Shown: piece after piece, positions 1 through 10,960 of the stretch
How the letters are laid out: each line of letters starts with the position of its first letter
Position numbering within the stretch: the stretch's first letter is position 1
Assembly (NCBI RefSeq): GCF_037975245.1
Contig: NC_092567.1
Location: 21,552,376-21,616,375, forward strand
Direction: 5' to 3'
Source of the DNA: Apostichopus japonicus
Lineage: Eukaryota; Echinodermata; Holothuroidea; Aspidochirotida; Stichopodidae
DNA length: 64,000 bases
Notes under the pieces: model-generated
Seen by the model: the letters and a program-made list of their open reading frames with translations, nothing else
Databases searched by the model: none
Told to the model about the DNA's origin: nothing
Made by a program: the position numbers and the translations under genes

Positions 1-288
1 TCGGTATTGCATCGCAAAATGTTAATGTAAGGTTGGCAAGTTACTGTGAAAGTCCAAAGATGGGCTACACACAGAAACCATAGTAATCTATGGAGACAAA
101 GTTTCAGAACCTTCAGAATATGTCTTGTCCCTTCTTGAGATATCGTCACTTAAATCTTATTTCCACATTGGAAAGAACAAAAAAATTCATACATTTGAGA
201 ATTCGTCACAAAATTTCTTTCAGATGGGTACTCTCTCACGAACCTCACCAAGCTAGCCCTGGGATCAATTCACCTCTTACTTTAACAG

Positions 289-362
289 GCAACCACAGTT
301 ACAGTGAACCCAACCTTCCTCGAATGAGTCCGGATGTGTTACAGGGCAGAGTTCAACTGACG
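289..362 (+). CDS. Internal exon of unidentified plus-strand gene
   Basis: This is a 74-base exon. The acceptor is ...ttactttaacag and the donor is ACG|gtaagc. It starts with two bases of a split codon and then reads NHSYSEPNLPRMSPDVLQGR and VQLT, ending in phase 0, which matches the next exon. The residues are polar and Ser/Pro-containing, as in a disordered region. I do not recognise the protein. Earlier exons lie to the left of the window. Confidence 0.75.
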
Positions 363-898
363 GTAAGCAGCGACCGATACCTCGGCTAAAAAACCTGCAA
401 TAACTGTATACCCGTAAAATGGTTGTATGAGGTCATTGTGGTTTGACGATAGTCCCCCCCCCAATACCACTCCCACCCCACACCACCATACACAATCAGA
501 CTAACCTAGATGGTCACATGCATATTGATTTTCTTTGTTTGGGTAACAATTGTTGTTTAAGTTGTATTTCTTGAATATGCTTCATGATTTTATGAAGTGA
601 ATCCTCTATGGCATTTAAATCAGTCGCGCTTTGACCCTACTATAACAGGATCTAACTCTACCGTCGTGTGCCTAGTTTTCGATAGTCTTACGACCGACCC
701 TCGCAATCTTGATAACCGATGCTCGTGCGTAGGTCACATCCAAAAAATGATTTCCCCTGTTACTCACATTTGTTGAAACTTGCTAGCTAATAGTCGTCAA
801 TATATCCATGTTGAGTTTTCCCCACCAGAATATCCATTACTGCCATGTTGCGACAGGTTGCGGTCACTTAAAGTACTTCATTCTTCCCTTTCATTTAG
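363..898 (+). other. Intron of the plus-strand gene
   Basis: This is a 536-base GT-AG intron between two phase-matched exons. It has a C-run near 454. No other feature was seen. Confidence 0.7.
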
Positions 899-992
899 GC
901 CAGCCCATCCTTAGACTTACAGTCAGTAGAGGGTTCTAGTGTCCACGGTTTCTCCAGCAGAGGAAGGAGCAATTCACTTTCATCCCCAGATG
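899..992 (+). CDS. Penultimate exon of unidentified plus-strand gene
   Basis: This is a 94-base exon. The acceptor follows a pyrimidine tract, ...ttcccctttcatttag-like, at 897-898; the donor is ATG|gtgagt. It reads 31 codons, beginning ASPSLDLQSVEGSSVHGF and ending SRGRSNSLSSPD, and leaves in phase 1. It is Ser-rich and basic, with a GRSNSLS motif that looks like a basophilic kinase site. No domain is evident; it is probably part of a disordered C-terminal tail. It phases correctly with both neighbours. Confidence 0.8.
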
Positions 993-1108
993 GTGAGTGT
1001 TACTTGTTACAAACTTGTTACAAACTTTCACTTCAACAGTTACATACTACTCCCAATTGATGATTTACGATACCAATTTTCACATTTATTTATTTTTTTC
1101 TTCTTTAG

Positions 1109-1251
1109 TCGAAAGGCATCAGTTGCCACCACTGAAGACAAACTCTGCTCCTACCAGCCATTCCCGCCAACGACAGGCTTCTAACGTAATAAACAGAGGT
1201 TCTAGTCACGCCTGGGGGAAAACGTCACAGATTACCAACAAGAGGTGCTAA
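1109..1251 (+). CDS. Last exon of unidentified plus-strand gene
   Basis: The acceptor is ttatttttttcttctttag. The first two bases complete a Val codon with the previous exon. The frame then reads 46 codons to TAA at 1249-1251, including HQLPPLKTNSAPTSHSRQRQ and ending TSQITNKRC. The sequence is basic and polar with no hydrophobic segment, so it is probably a disordered C-terminus. Across the three exons about 102 residues are visible. I do not recognise the family. A neighbour-based guess from vertebrate synteny is not justified. Confidence 0.8.
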
Positions 1252-1550
1252 AAGTGAATCTGTGTGGTACATGTGACCTTTATAGTACCCCAGATGTTAA
1301 CAAGCATGGGACGTCCGATCATTTTCACTGAGGGCGCTATCATATAGGTCCTAATGTCCATGAACTGTACACTAAACAGATCAAAGTAACACAGTCACGT
1401 AGAAACGCTCACGAAAAGGGAAAGACCAGGCCGGGTGCAGACATGCTGGGTGATCGAGTCAAATTTTCCTCTCGCAGTTTTGACTTGACATTTTGGACAC
1501 ACCGTTGCAAAAGATCTGGTCTTCAATAAAGAACAAACAAACTCATGTTG
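1252..1550 (+). other. 3' UTR and poly(A) signal of the plus-strand gene
   Basis: Noncoding sequence after the TAA runs to an AATAAA at 1525-1530; a second AATAAA lies at 2016-2021. The first is the likely cleavage signal. The next gene ends on the opposite strand, so the two genes converge. Confidence 0.55.
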
Positions 1551-1694
1551 AATTCTAGAGATCTACTCACGGTAACAGCATGCTACAGTTGGAGATAACA
1601 TGTCAATTTTCGTAGAACTTGATAGGACCGATATGATAGCCCCCCTGCGGATTTTGTTCACGGTTGGGGAGCCCGATTATGCAATAGAAAGAGA

Positions 1695-2414
1695 TTTATT
1701 TTGAAAGTTACCATGGCTGACAGTGGCAAGGTGTCCAATGTCAAGATCCACACTGGAGGGTCACTCTGTATACCACCGATACTGTCCGATGAATCGGCCG
1801 TACCCTTCCACCCTTACAAGTACAGAACTGTGCATTTCTTATAATATTTAGAATATAAATTTCACTATTTACATCAAACAGAAAAATTTTTAAAAAAAAG
1901 GTGAAAAATCTTATGTAAATTCTGTGTGTTTGTTTTTATGTAAATTTTGTGTTTTGGATTTATAAACAACATTAATTGAACAAGCGTGTGTACACACTGT
2001 GTGCATGATGACAATAATAAATCTTCAAAGATTTTTCAAAATCTAGACCACGTCGACTGTCGATACCAACATCTAATAAAACTTTCCAACGACGATATAA
2101 CTATTCACAAACTTGCCAACTAATTTTTTTACTCTCAGCAGATAAAAAAAAGAGTTGGGTGGGCAATTATCCAGAGAATTCACCCTAAATCAAGATTTAA
2201 TCATAATGTTTTCTCCATTTTCATTAGCTGATTTACCATTTGATATCCGCAAATTTCTCAAAAGGGGGGTGGGCCCCTGCCCTCCTCTCATATCCAAGTT
2301 TAAATGAAACATCATAAAACAACATGATGACAATATAAAACATGTTTTTTCAAAATGTTCATGATTGAATGATAAATAAAACTACGGCGTAGCCCAAACA
2401 ACTACCGCATACAT
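1695..2414 (-). other. Likely 3' UTR of TP53I11, end uncertain
   Basis: AT-rich sequence follows the TAA on the minus strand. It has ATTAAA at 2201-2196 and AATAAA at 1700-1695; either could end the transcript. No coding frame is recognisable here. If the distal signal is used, the 3' end lies within about 150 bases of the AATAAA of the convergent plus-strand gene. Confidence 0.45.
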
Positions 2415-2596
2415 TTATTCTGCTTTTCCACCGGCACAATTCTCAACGGTAGACCGTGCCCTCATTAAGGACCGGACCCTTCCGCTCATGACCGAGTGGA
2501 AATAAAAGCTAATCATAAACGACATGATGATTAAGGCGATGACCAAGATAATCGGAAAGGAGAAGAGACCACGTCCCCACAAGGTGATCACCACGA
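2415..2596 (-). CDS. TP53I11: TP53I11 terminal coding exon 7
   Basis: This is the last coding exon, 182 bases including TAA at 2417-2415. The acceptor is pyrimidine-rich (ctgttctcctttacag). It encodes residues 151-209: the end of helix 3 (VVITLWGRG), a strongly hydrophobic helix 4 (about 160-182) rich in Ile, Met and Phe, and a basic 27-residue C-terminal tail with SGRVRSLMRARS. The tail sits where the vertebrate protein also has a short basic end, but I see no clear residue match there. Candidate poly(A) signals on the minus strand are ATTAAA at 2201-2196 and AATAAA at 1700-1695. Confidence 0.9.
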
Positions 2597-3241
2597 CTGT
2601 AAAGGAGAACAGAGAAAAAAAAGAAATAGAAAACTGTCATATTCGCATCTTTAAAAATTCGAGAAAAAAAGGAATTTGCAATTTTCATTCATTATCATTT
2701 TCTGCATCTGTATAGAAATAGTGTAAAGTTAACTTCATGTCGTACATAGTGACAAATACAAACCATACAGCTTGCTTAATTATTGTTACACCTATTTCAT
2801 CAAAATATATATTTTTATTTTATAAAAGCATCTCCTAGGACAGGAAAAATGTTTTCGAAATTTTACCAAAATAAAATTTAAAAGCATCTCCTAGGAAAAT
2901 GTTTCCAAAATCTTTACCAAATAGCCGGCATTTTATATCATAAATAGTAATGCTTTGATTCATCTCAGAGGTCTTTCTATCACCAGAATCACCAGTGCGA
3001 AAATGAATGATGCATTTACCATTAATTTGCCCAGATTGCGGATTTATGTTAATCATTAAGAGTGGTTATGACTTGGATACCGCCAGACAATGCTTCGTTT
3101 TGCTTGGTTTCAATTTTATTTGACATAATTTGGACAACACTCACGCGACAATGTGTTTTCCTCTTTTTGTAATTATCAAAATATAGTGTGTGTCTCTGTG
3201 CGTCTAACAGACTAAAAATATACTCTCTCTGTTTGACTTAC
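2597..3241 (-). other. TP53I11 intron 6
   Basis: This is a 645-base intron. It holds a direct duplication with a 56-base period starting at 2824 and 2880, marked by AAAAGCATCTCCTAGG. Nothing else was seen. Confidence 0.8.
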
Positions 3242-3343
3242 CTAAGAAGAGCATTGCAAGGTAAAATGATTCTGATAGAAGCTGCAACTGTATAAATGTA
3301 CGGCTTAGCGATCTCGTGGAACTCCAGGAGTGGAGCGCTACAC
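3242..3343 (-). CDS. TP53I11: TP53I11 coding exon 6
   Basis: This is a 102-base exon. The acceptor is ...ttatttttttgacag and the donor is TAG|gtaagt. It encodes residues 117-149. It completes helix 2 with VALHSW, then a short polar loop, then the first part of helix 3 with LLSESFYLAMLFL. This corresponds in position and character to the vertebrate TP53I11 stretch between helices 2 and 3. It leaves in phase 1 and shares codon GTC (Val150) with the last exon. Confidence 0.9.
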
Positions 3344-3840
3344 CTGTCAAAAAAATAAGGGGGAAAAAAAGAGGATAAATGGAGAATAAAATTCTACAGA
3401 AAAGTTTGCTATTATACTTTTATTCTTCCCACCTCCCCCACCAGCCTCAAATCATGGCCCCTTTCTTGATGGAAGGTGTTTGGAGTGGCAACACAATATT
3501 TCGATTCTCGATGCTACGGGTGTTTTTATATTTGAAAGATTCTTGGAGCTTCATTCGAATCGGGTCTCTATGTCACCCTGATCTCCTCAAGGGGCTTTGC
3601 CACTGGACCCTGCCCACCTAGAGCACAAGCTATAGGACAAACTGTGGCTCCCCTATGTAGGCTTTACGACTGGACCCTGTACCAGACCGATTCAGATATG
3701 ATGTGATGATGTGAACTTCTTCCTCTGCCCTTTACCCTGCTAGTATTTAGCATGAGACCTCTTCAGACATGCCTCCTCCCCTCCCCTACCCCCTCTCCAC
3801 CCGTACCCCTTTTCTCCCGTACCCCCTCCAGCCCACTTAC
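3344..3840 (-). other. TP53I11 intron 5
   Basis: This is a 497-base intron. Two similar short stretches, around 3595 and 3665, share CTGGACCCTG. A C-rich run lies next to the donor at 3775-3835. No other feature. Confidence 0.8.
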
Positions 3841-3940
3841 ATGCAAGAGCAGCACCAAACAGTCGTATCGGAAGGATGGAGTCATCTCCGCATCTCGTGT
3901 TGAAGAGCACATCAAATAGAGAAAGAGGAAAAAAGATCGC
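3841..3940 (-). CDS. TP53I11: TP53I11 coding exon 5
   Basis: This is a 100-base exon. The acceptor is ...tttaaaacctcag and the donor is CAT|gtaagt. It encodes residues 83-115: the rest of transmembrane helix 1 (AIFFPLSLFDVLF), a short loop with NTRCGDDS, then PIRLFGAALA, which opens helix 2. PIRL-G is a family block. It leaves in phase 1, and the split codon with exon 6 is TGT (Cys116). Confidence 0.92.
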
Positions 3941-5109
3941 CTGAGGTTTTAAAGAAAAACACAATTCAAAATTAAGCTGAAAGTCTCGAATTCTGGAAAA
4001 ATTTCATGTTATGTTTTCATTCAACACAAATTTGAATATAAGGGAATTATTCAGATAAGAAAAAACAAGTTAAGAGAATTTATGAGCAATGATGATTAGG
4101 ACATTTCATATTTGGAGTTATTGACATGGAATATATTTATGACATTTGTGGCAGCTTTTAGCATATCAGTATCCATTAGTCTCGTTCAAGCTCAGAAATT
4201 AAAGTCGAATCTCCAAATTTATTGAATAACCAGATGGCCAATCCAGCGCAGACTTAAAAGATGACATAAATGTGGAGATTGAAAGAAAACCTTTTGCAAA
4301 ACGGCTTTTTAGAATATTCGAAGCTACTTATATCGAGATCTCACAATTGAAAGAGGACCCTGGGAAACTGCGAGCCTCATCAGACGTAACATAATTCCTC
4401 GATCAAACAAAAAACGTTGACGTTTTTTTTGGGAGAATATAATAATATCAGGCAATCCCAGGAATATTTTTGCAATTTAAGATGAATAGTCTGTGAACAT
4501 TATTCGTTCTGCCGAATGATATGATTACAGATCTGTGAGAGATCGAAGAGAAGAAAAATGGGAGAGGCTCTTTGAGCTGTAAAAAGAGGAGAAGAGATTG
4601 TTGCTTATAGAAAGCTGAATTTTTATTAATTTTCAAGACCTTCTTATAGCAGGCTCTGACCTTATCAAGATTAACTGAGTCGAGAAGGAAAGAATGACAT
4701 CTATGAGTGAATTCTGCGTCGACCCACGAAACAATGTCGATGCAGACCTTGATATGAAACCACTCGCGAGATTTTTCTTTTTCTCTTTAGACCGAACCAA
4801 AAGGGAATTAAATTTGTCTTTATATTCAAATTTGAATGAAAATCATGTCTGGGCAATCTTTTACAATCTTTAAAAGTAGGCCATGCCTTTAAATTATAAA
4901 GCTTAATTGATATAATGGAGAGAAGAACAATGTACATGAATGAATTGGCCATACAAAAGGATTCATTTTGTTTTATTTTTTAATTATATTTGTACTATAT
5001 ATAACACTTCTTTTATGGCTGTAATGTGAAAGTGTATGGGTGTAGAATTAGCCATCAGACAAAGACAAATATGATAGTGTTCGTGTGCACCCACAATGCT
5101 TGATATTAG

Positions 5110-5175
5110 GTTAGTTGCCATTAGTAAATTAGTTGCCATTAGTAAATTAGTTGCCATTAGTTGCCATTAATAAAT
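5110..5175. repeat. 18-base tandem repeat
   Basis: Three and a half units of TTAGTTGCCATTAGTAAA; the last units are shortened. It lies in TP53I11 intron 4. Confidence 0.85.
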
Positions 5176-5467
5176 CTACAAAGTCATATTGAGTGGTTCG
5201 AGTGTATCAAACTAAATGATGGCCACTTAATAAAACGGACCTTATTTCTAAAACTGAAAGTGCATTTTTGTTTTTACTTGCATTACTCAAGTTTTTGAAA
5301 TGCATATTAATACAGGATTTGAGCAGTGACAAATTTCATAATTTTTGGAAATCGTTAGCATTAGCTGTTTGCATGCTGAAATTTGGGGATGTAGAAAAAG
5401 GTTGGAAGGTTGGGGGGGGGGAGGGGGGAACAGATGTTCTTTTAAGAACCTGTGTTTCACTTTAGAG

Positions 5468-5795
5468 CAGTGATTCCCAAAGTGGGCGGGACCGCCCCCC
5501 AGGGGACAGTGGAAGTATCTATGTGGGCGGTGAGTGAAAAGGGGGCAATAAGGTGTGGTGAGGATAAAGGGCGTGGTTGGGGCCACAGGGTGGCATCTGA
5601 ACCAAGTAGGCATTTTTTTACAATCGATAAGACATATATCACAAACACTTAGGTAACATGTATGCTACACAAAGAATAAAATTAACATAAAGTTATTCAT
5701 AAAAGCATGGTTTTACTTTATTTTTGTGGGGGCGCTAGGGACGTGGCCTGGCAGTCAAGGGGGGCTACAAATTAAAAAAAAATTGGGAACCACTG
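5468..5795. mobile_element. hAT-type MITE, 328 bp
   Basis: Terminal inverted repeats are CAGTGATTCCCAAAGT on the left and the complement of GCAGTGGTTCCCAATT on the right, starting at CAGTG. It is flanked by an 8-base target duplication with one mismatch, CTTTAGAG (5460-5467) and CTTTAGTG (5796-5803). CAGTGGTTCCCAA ends with 8-bp duplications are typical of hAT elements. There is no transposase frame, so it is nonautonomous. Confidence 0.9.
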
Positions 5796-6292
5796 CTTTA
5801 GTGCAATGCAGCTTTATGACAGAAGGGGGACTAAATTTAGCATTCCTAGTTTGCATAGCAGTATTGAAAGCTCTGAACCTTGTCTCATATAACATACTAT
5901 GGTTTCAGAGATAAAAACCTGCCATGTACCTTTGGACTTGTATAGCAATTTGCTTGTTTTGCATGACATTTTGCGATGCGATACCGAATAAATCATTCCC
6001 TGCAAAAATGAATCAATCTCCACAAGTATCTATCTCTTAAGGTTCTTATAAAACACTTCCAGACATTAGCAAACTGCATCATAAAAAATTATGGCAACAA
6101 CTTCTTAACCAAGACTGACATATAATTAGGCCCACTACTAACAAATTTCTCATAAACTGATGAGAGAGATATATTAGACAGTAGACAAATGGGTAAAGAA
6201 AAAGTGGTATGATGGCAGCAGATCTTACAATAACTCACCTTCTAATCTTTATAACATAAACAATGTTGCGACGATAAAAGTATTACCTTAAC

Positions 6293-6536
6293 TTAAAGGT
6301 AGTCAGTATAGGCCCCAAATTATAGCACGCTATAATTGCTAGAAGTTTTCACAAAGTACTTTCCTGGAGGTCTTTACTCTTCAAATTGTTCTCAGACATT
6401 TTTTAAGTAACACACGAGATGACTGAATGTCCCAGTGAGGAAAAATTCCTCGAAGGTTGTAATAAAAACAGTTTAACCAAAGGTGACCATATTTGAATAT
6501 CTAGCATATTTTGGGGCCAATAAAGTATACCTTTAA
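6293..6536 (+). mobile_element. TTAA-MITE family 2, copy A
   Basis: This 244-bp element (with TTAA) has inverted ends TTAAAGGTAGTCAGTATAGG and the complement of GGGGCCAATAAAGTATACC. It is bounded by TTAA on each side. The second copy is at 44741-44985 in the opposite orientation, with matching interior (GGTCACC, CCTCCAGGAAAGTACTTT and CCCAGTGAGGA-like segments). TTAA duplication suggests piggyBac-type mobilisation; this is inference. Confidence 0.85.
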
Positions 6537-6585
6537 TGGCAGTATAAGCAAATGTATCAGTGTGTTAATATCGCAAAGCACTCAC

Positions 6586-6634
6586 CAAGATGGCGACAGC
6601 GGAAAATACCACAGATGTTGTAACTTGCCATAAT
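6586..6634 (-). CDS. TP53I11: TP53I11 coding exon 4 (49-base microexon-like)
   Basis: This 49-base exon lies between a textbook pyrimidine-rich acceptor (ctctctctcccttctccag) and the donor TTG|gtgagt. It supplies the last base of Arg66 and residues 67-82, LWQVTTSVVFSAVAIL, the start of the first transmembrane helix. It ends in phase 0. The WQ pair right after GLR is shared with the vertebrate protein. The unusually small exon would be missed by most ab initio gene finders. Confidence 0.9.
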
Positions 6635-8582
6635 CTGGAGAAGGGAGAGAGAGGGTGATGTATTAAGTTGGGAATGATGCATGGAGATAAATACGAAAAG
6701 CAGATTGGTTTAATATCAACGGGGAAGAGTTTAGGATTCAAAGTTTGTGTTGTAGTCTTGTCTGTTATAAAATACTGTGCTTCCTCTGTAAAAAGCTGCA
6801 ATACATCTCTGCCTTTATCATTACCATTTGGATAATTCAGCATATTTGCAGACAAAGTTTTACCTGTTTTAAGCAGTGGATGCACACTGATATATCATAT
6901 ACCAATTGAAAATGTTCATGTCTTATCAAATATAAACCAGTGGTATTCTTACTGATTTTTTTTTTTTTTTTTTTTAGAACACAAGGGCCCTTATTTTCTT
7001 TATGCAGTTTATGCAGTTCTGGAGGGAACTTTAACTTGCTAAAAACTATTTCTCATAAATGTTGTTAACTAGCTTCGATAGGTCACGGTTTAAGATGATT
7101 TGTGGTAATGACAGAAGAACAGTTCTTTGTTTTTGTAGATGGACCGGATCCTACTCCATAAAACTATCTATATATCCCCACAGTTCTCTGAGACCCGAAA
7201 CATATATGCCGGCATTATGGAGAACCTCTGTAACCTTGAAGACAACATTTAACGATACAAAAAATATGAAAATACATTCATGAATATTCATGGTCAAGTT
7301 GGATCCTCAGTGGAGATGATTACATTTGGTATCAATAGTTTACCAATCTTTTTATAAAATTAATTTGCAAAAGCCACAAGTACTTTTGACTTCTGACTGA
7401 ACCCCCTCCCCTCTCCCTCCCCACCCCTTTCATCTAAGAAATGGCTAACTAGGAATCGCAACCAATTAAGAGCTGGGTATTGCTTAGTTAATTAGTAGAA
7501 CACAGAACTTGTAACAGTCTAGTACTGATCCAGCAAATCCCTATTTTCTTTGCTCTTTCCGTTTCGTATATCATTTCACAGTCAGTTTCCTATTGTTCCT
7601 TTACTTGTGTAGTATAAATATTTTATTAATGCCAAACTTTCCTGACCCAAATCTCCCAATCTCGGCTTATTTTACATTCAATCGCTTTGGCAGGAAACAT
7701 AATAAACATCTAAAAAATCCATTTCTTTCATCTTCCATCCAAAATGTATCCACATACCCTACAAAGATCGTAAATTTTGTGATAACATTTCCTCTGGCAT
7801 TGACCTGTGTTTCGATACAGCTACATTTTACATGAATGGTTTAAAGATCCCATGTAATTGCATGCTGGAAATCGGCGGAGCTGTCGAAACGAGCTGTGAG
7901 AAATCGATCGATACATACGTATACAGAATCGGCGGATGGACGTAAATGCTAGAGGAACTCGGAACAAAATTAAGACTGTACAAATATTTGACAAAGATAC
8001 CAAGTAGGAAAGAATATATTGATTGTAAATTCCCTTTGAGTGTAACAGAGGAAAAGAATGTCATAAATTAAACAGCCAAGCCTGCGAGATACCTTCACAA
8101 AGCCCTCACGAGGTTTATTCCGATTTCAAAGTGACTTTTCACAAATTGGCAGAGTTTCTTTCAAGACACTGTATTAAAAGCTCATGACATTCCAAGCATA
8201 GAAATCTTTGGATTGAAAATATCAGTACCGTACATACTTATTGAAACACTCTACCAAGCCCAGAATTGGAATTAAATTCGAGTAGAATAATTTGGATGAA
8301 ATAGTATCAATACATAAAATTGAAATCAATACTCATGAGTCTGCTAGCAGGAGTAATTCCATATATATAGTAGTCACATTTAAAGAAACTCATTTGACCC
8401 GAAAAGACATTGTCTAGGGTGCAGACAGAGCAACCCCTTGCTCCCCCCCCCTTCCCACCCCATCAAGATGCCTGCCTTTATACAGTTGCTTTTGTTTCCC
8501 TTTATGTCCCCCCCCCTCCCCTCCCAGGCCAAACTGTGTTAATTGCCATTCACTAATTGTCACCCCCGTTTTGTTTAGTTGT

Positions 8583-8597
8583 CTAGTGCCGCCACTG
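8583..8597 (-). other. Lone hAT-like terminus
   Basis: The complement reads CAGTGGCGGCACTAG, like the ends of the hAT MITEs elsewhere in the window, but I could not find a partner end or target duplication. Confidence 0.3.
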
Positions 8598-8810
8598 AGT
8601 GAAAATCAAGAATCTAAAGAGTCCTGGCCAACAGTGATATATCTTGCCTCCTTGACACACTTTTGTGTTAAATATACCACAAGGGCCTGCCAAAAGAAGT
8701 TCACATCTACTTTCAGTTCCGATCTCAGAATTGAATCTAGATTCTGGCCATGCAGTCGCAGATTATCCATTAGGTGGATGATTCAAGCTGCCTTTGGGCT
8801 CCACGATGAA

Positions 8811-8854
8811 GGGGAGCCCAAGGGGACCCCAAGGGGACCCCAAGGGGACCCCAA
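8811..8854. repeat. 11-base tandem repeat
   Basis: Four units of GGGGACCCCAA, the first with one change. The unit is itself nearly palindromic. Confidence 0.85.
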
Positions 8855-10121
8855 GCAACCTTGGTGACTACTTCCAGACAAGACTTAAAGTACAAATTTG
8901 TTTCCATTGTAGGGTCGACGTACTTGCAAACCTACGGAAGCAGGCGAATGAGGCAATATTCACAGTCATATATCTTACATTGTTGTCTGTATATAGCCAG
9001 GCAGCCAGCTCTATGCTATATGTCACAAAAGCCTGCCATAGTTCAAATCCAGTTTGAAGGTTTATAGAATATTTTATGCATATTCAGAATATGTAAATAA
9101 GTTTTCAAGTGTACAATCATCAAATCACAAGTTAATTGGTTGCAACATAACACTTGGTCTGTTTTACCTCCATGGTCTCAGCTGCCTGGTATGTAGATAG
9201 CTATAGCCTACTAAACATGTACAACAATTTAGTTTTAATGATATTTTTCTTTCTTTTCCACCAGTTACCACTGGTATATGTAAATAACCTTTCAGTCAAC
9301 TTTCTACGGGAAAATGAATTGGAAAATAGGCAGTTTCCTTCCGGAAAGAATGTTACCCTAAGAATGGAAGCAATCCAGAAGGGTTGGGGTCAATTAAAGT
9401 TTGTGCGCTAGCTGCTGCTGCAATACATTTATTACTTTGAATGGGACAGGATGAATTCCTTCTGAAATGTCATCAGAATACTGGCCGCAAGCATTACCAC
9501 ATTAAAACTTTTGTAAGTATATCAAACGTGAACTATGGTGATATTTTTCAAATTTCGTCTCATTAAATTTGGAATATTTTGTCACCCATTTGATCACCTC
9601 AGGTCATATACCTGTGAAAATAATCACTGCAGGCTTTCGCAGAGAAAATATGAAACAATGCAGAGATCCCGAGAATCAGAATTTCTAGGCTGGTTCCAGA
9701 AAAATACCTCCCAGATCAGGGCCTGATGATATCACTATACATTCCAAACTGTGACATCAACTAATAATGGAATTAAGTCATGAATATTCATGATACGTAT
9801 ATTGATGAGAACATAATGTTTCAAATCTAAATTTACAAGATGGCTGCCATACATGCAACCCAAACAAAAGTATCTCAATCATAGGCGTAGGAGCCTCATT
9901 TGATTTGGGGGGGCTGTAACGACTTGCCCGAAAAATATAACCAAAATTTTTTCGCGCGCTCCGCGCGCGTTCTACATGTTAATGTGCATATCATATAGGC
10001 ATCCATCAGTTACTACACCTGCCAATAACATAAAATCATTTTTCGTGTTATTACCCTTCTATATTGGTTATAATTATTGGGGAAGTCCTTACAATAATAA
10101 TGATAATAATATCAGTTTAAC

Positions 10122-10960
10122 CATTGAAAAACAAATTGCAAATTATTCTTTTTTTTTCAGTAGGTGCCAGTGGCGGAGCGAGGGGTATTGGTCGGGGGGG
10201 GGGAACAGAATGGGTCTGTAGGGGTGCTTTTGACACTATCTAAGCGGAGCGCCACCACAGGTTGGCGCGGAGCGTACAGAAATTTTTGAGTAAAGATACT
10301 CCCTAGATCGCCGGAAATGACCCTTTCCGGGCCTTGCTAATTTGCAGAAAAAATGAAGGATAAATAGGTGTCATCGCCATTTGTCATAAAATTGCACCAA
10401 CAAAATGTGAAAAATGTCAATAGGTATTTGAGAGCGCAATAAAAAAGTCGATAATCGCGAATGAGAAAAAAGTGGTAAAAAGCTGAAAAGGGCGCCAGCA
10501 GTCCATTTGAGTCCGTCAGGGGTCATCGCCCCTCTGACTGTATGGACGCTCTGCCACTGGTAGGTGCCCGAAAAATTCTCAGCATATTGCCCAAATTTTC
10601 ACCAAAAAAATTGAAAAAAATGCAAATTATTATTCTTTCAGTAGGTGCCCGAAAAAATTCTCAGCATATTGCCCGAATTTTCACCAAAATATTTGAAAAA
10701 CACATTGCAAATTATTCTTCTTTCAGTAGGTGCTCGACTTCTCAGCATAGGCCTATTGCCCAAATTTTCACCAAAAAATTGAAAAACACATTGCAAATTA
10801 TGATTCTTTCAGTAGATGCCCGAATAATTTTCAGCATATTCCCGAATTTTTACCAAAAAAAACCCAGAAAAACATATTGCATATTGTTATTCTTCCAGTA
10901 GGTGCCCGAAAAATTCTCAGCATATTGCCCGAATTTTCACCCAAAAAAATTGTTGGGGGG
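10122..10960. repeat. 81-86 base minisatellite inside the hAT element
   Basis: The marker GTAGGTGC or a variant recurs at 10560, 10641, 10726, 10812 and 10898, giving periods of 81, 85, 86 and 86. Units share TTCTCAGCATATTGCCC and TTGAAAAACA-TTGCAAATTAT. Units differ at several positions, so the array is old. The 392-bp MITE interrupts the first unit. Confidence 0.88.
10168..10559 (+). mobile_element. hAT-type MITE nested in another hAT element
   Basis: The inverted ends are CAGTGGCGGAGCG and the complement of CGCTCTGCCACTG. Perfect 8-base target duplications GTAGGTGC lie at 10160-10167 and 10560-10567. This is the same family as 45754-46105 (opposite orientation): both share the segment with CTAGATCGCCGGAAATGACC and GGGCGCCAGCAGTCC. 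The insertion is inside a minisatellite unit of the host element, so it is younger than that array. Confidence 0.95.

Larger units (their letters stand above)
3941..6585 (-). other. TP53I11 intron 4
   Basis: This is a 2.6-kb intron holding an 18-base tandem repeat (5110-5175), a hAT MITE (5468-5795) and a TTAA-MITE (6293-6536). From 3941 to 5100 I see nothing beyond AT-rich unique sequence. Confidence 0.8.

Noticed and set aside
10542-10901. 119-codon frame on the plus strand
   Set aside because: It is produced by the ~85-base minisatellite inside the hAT element.
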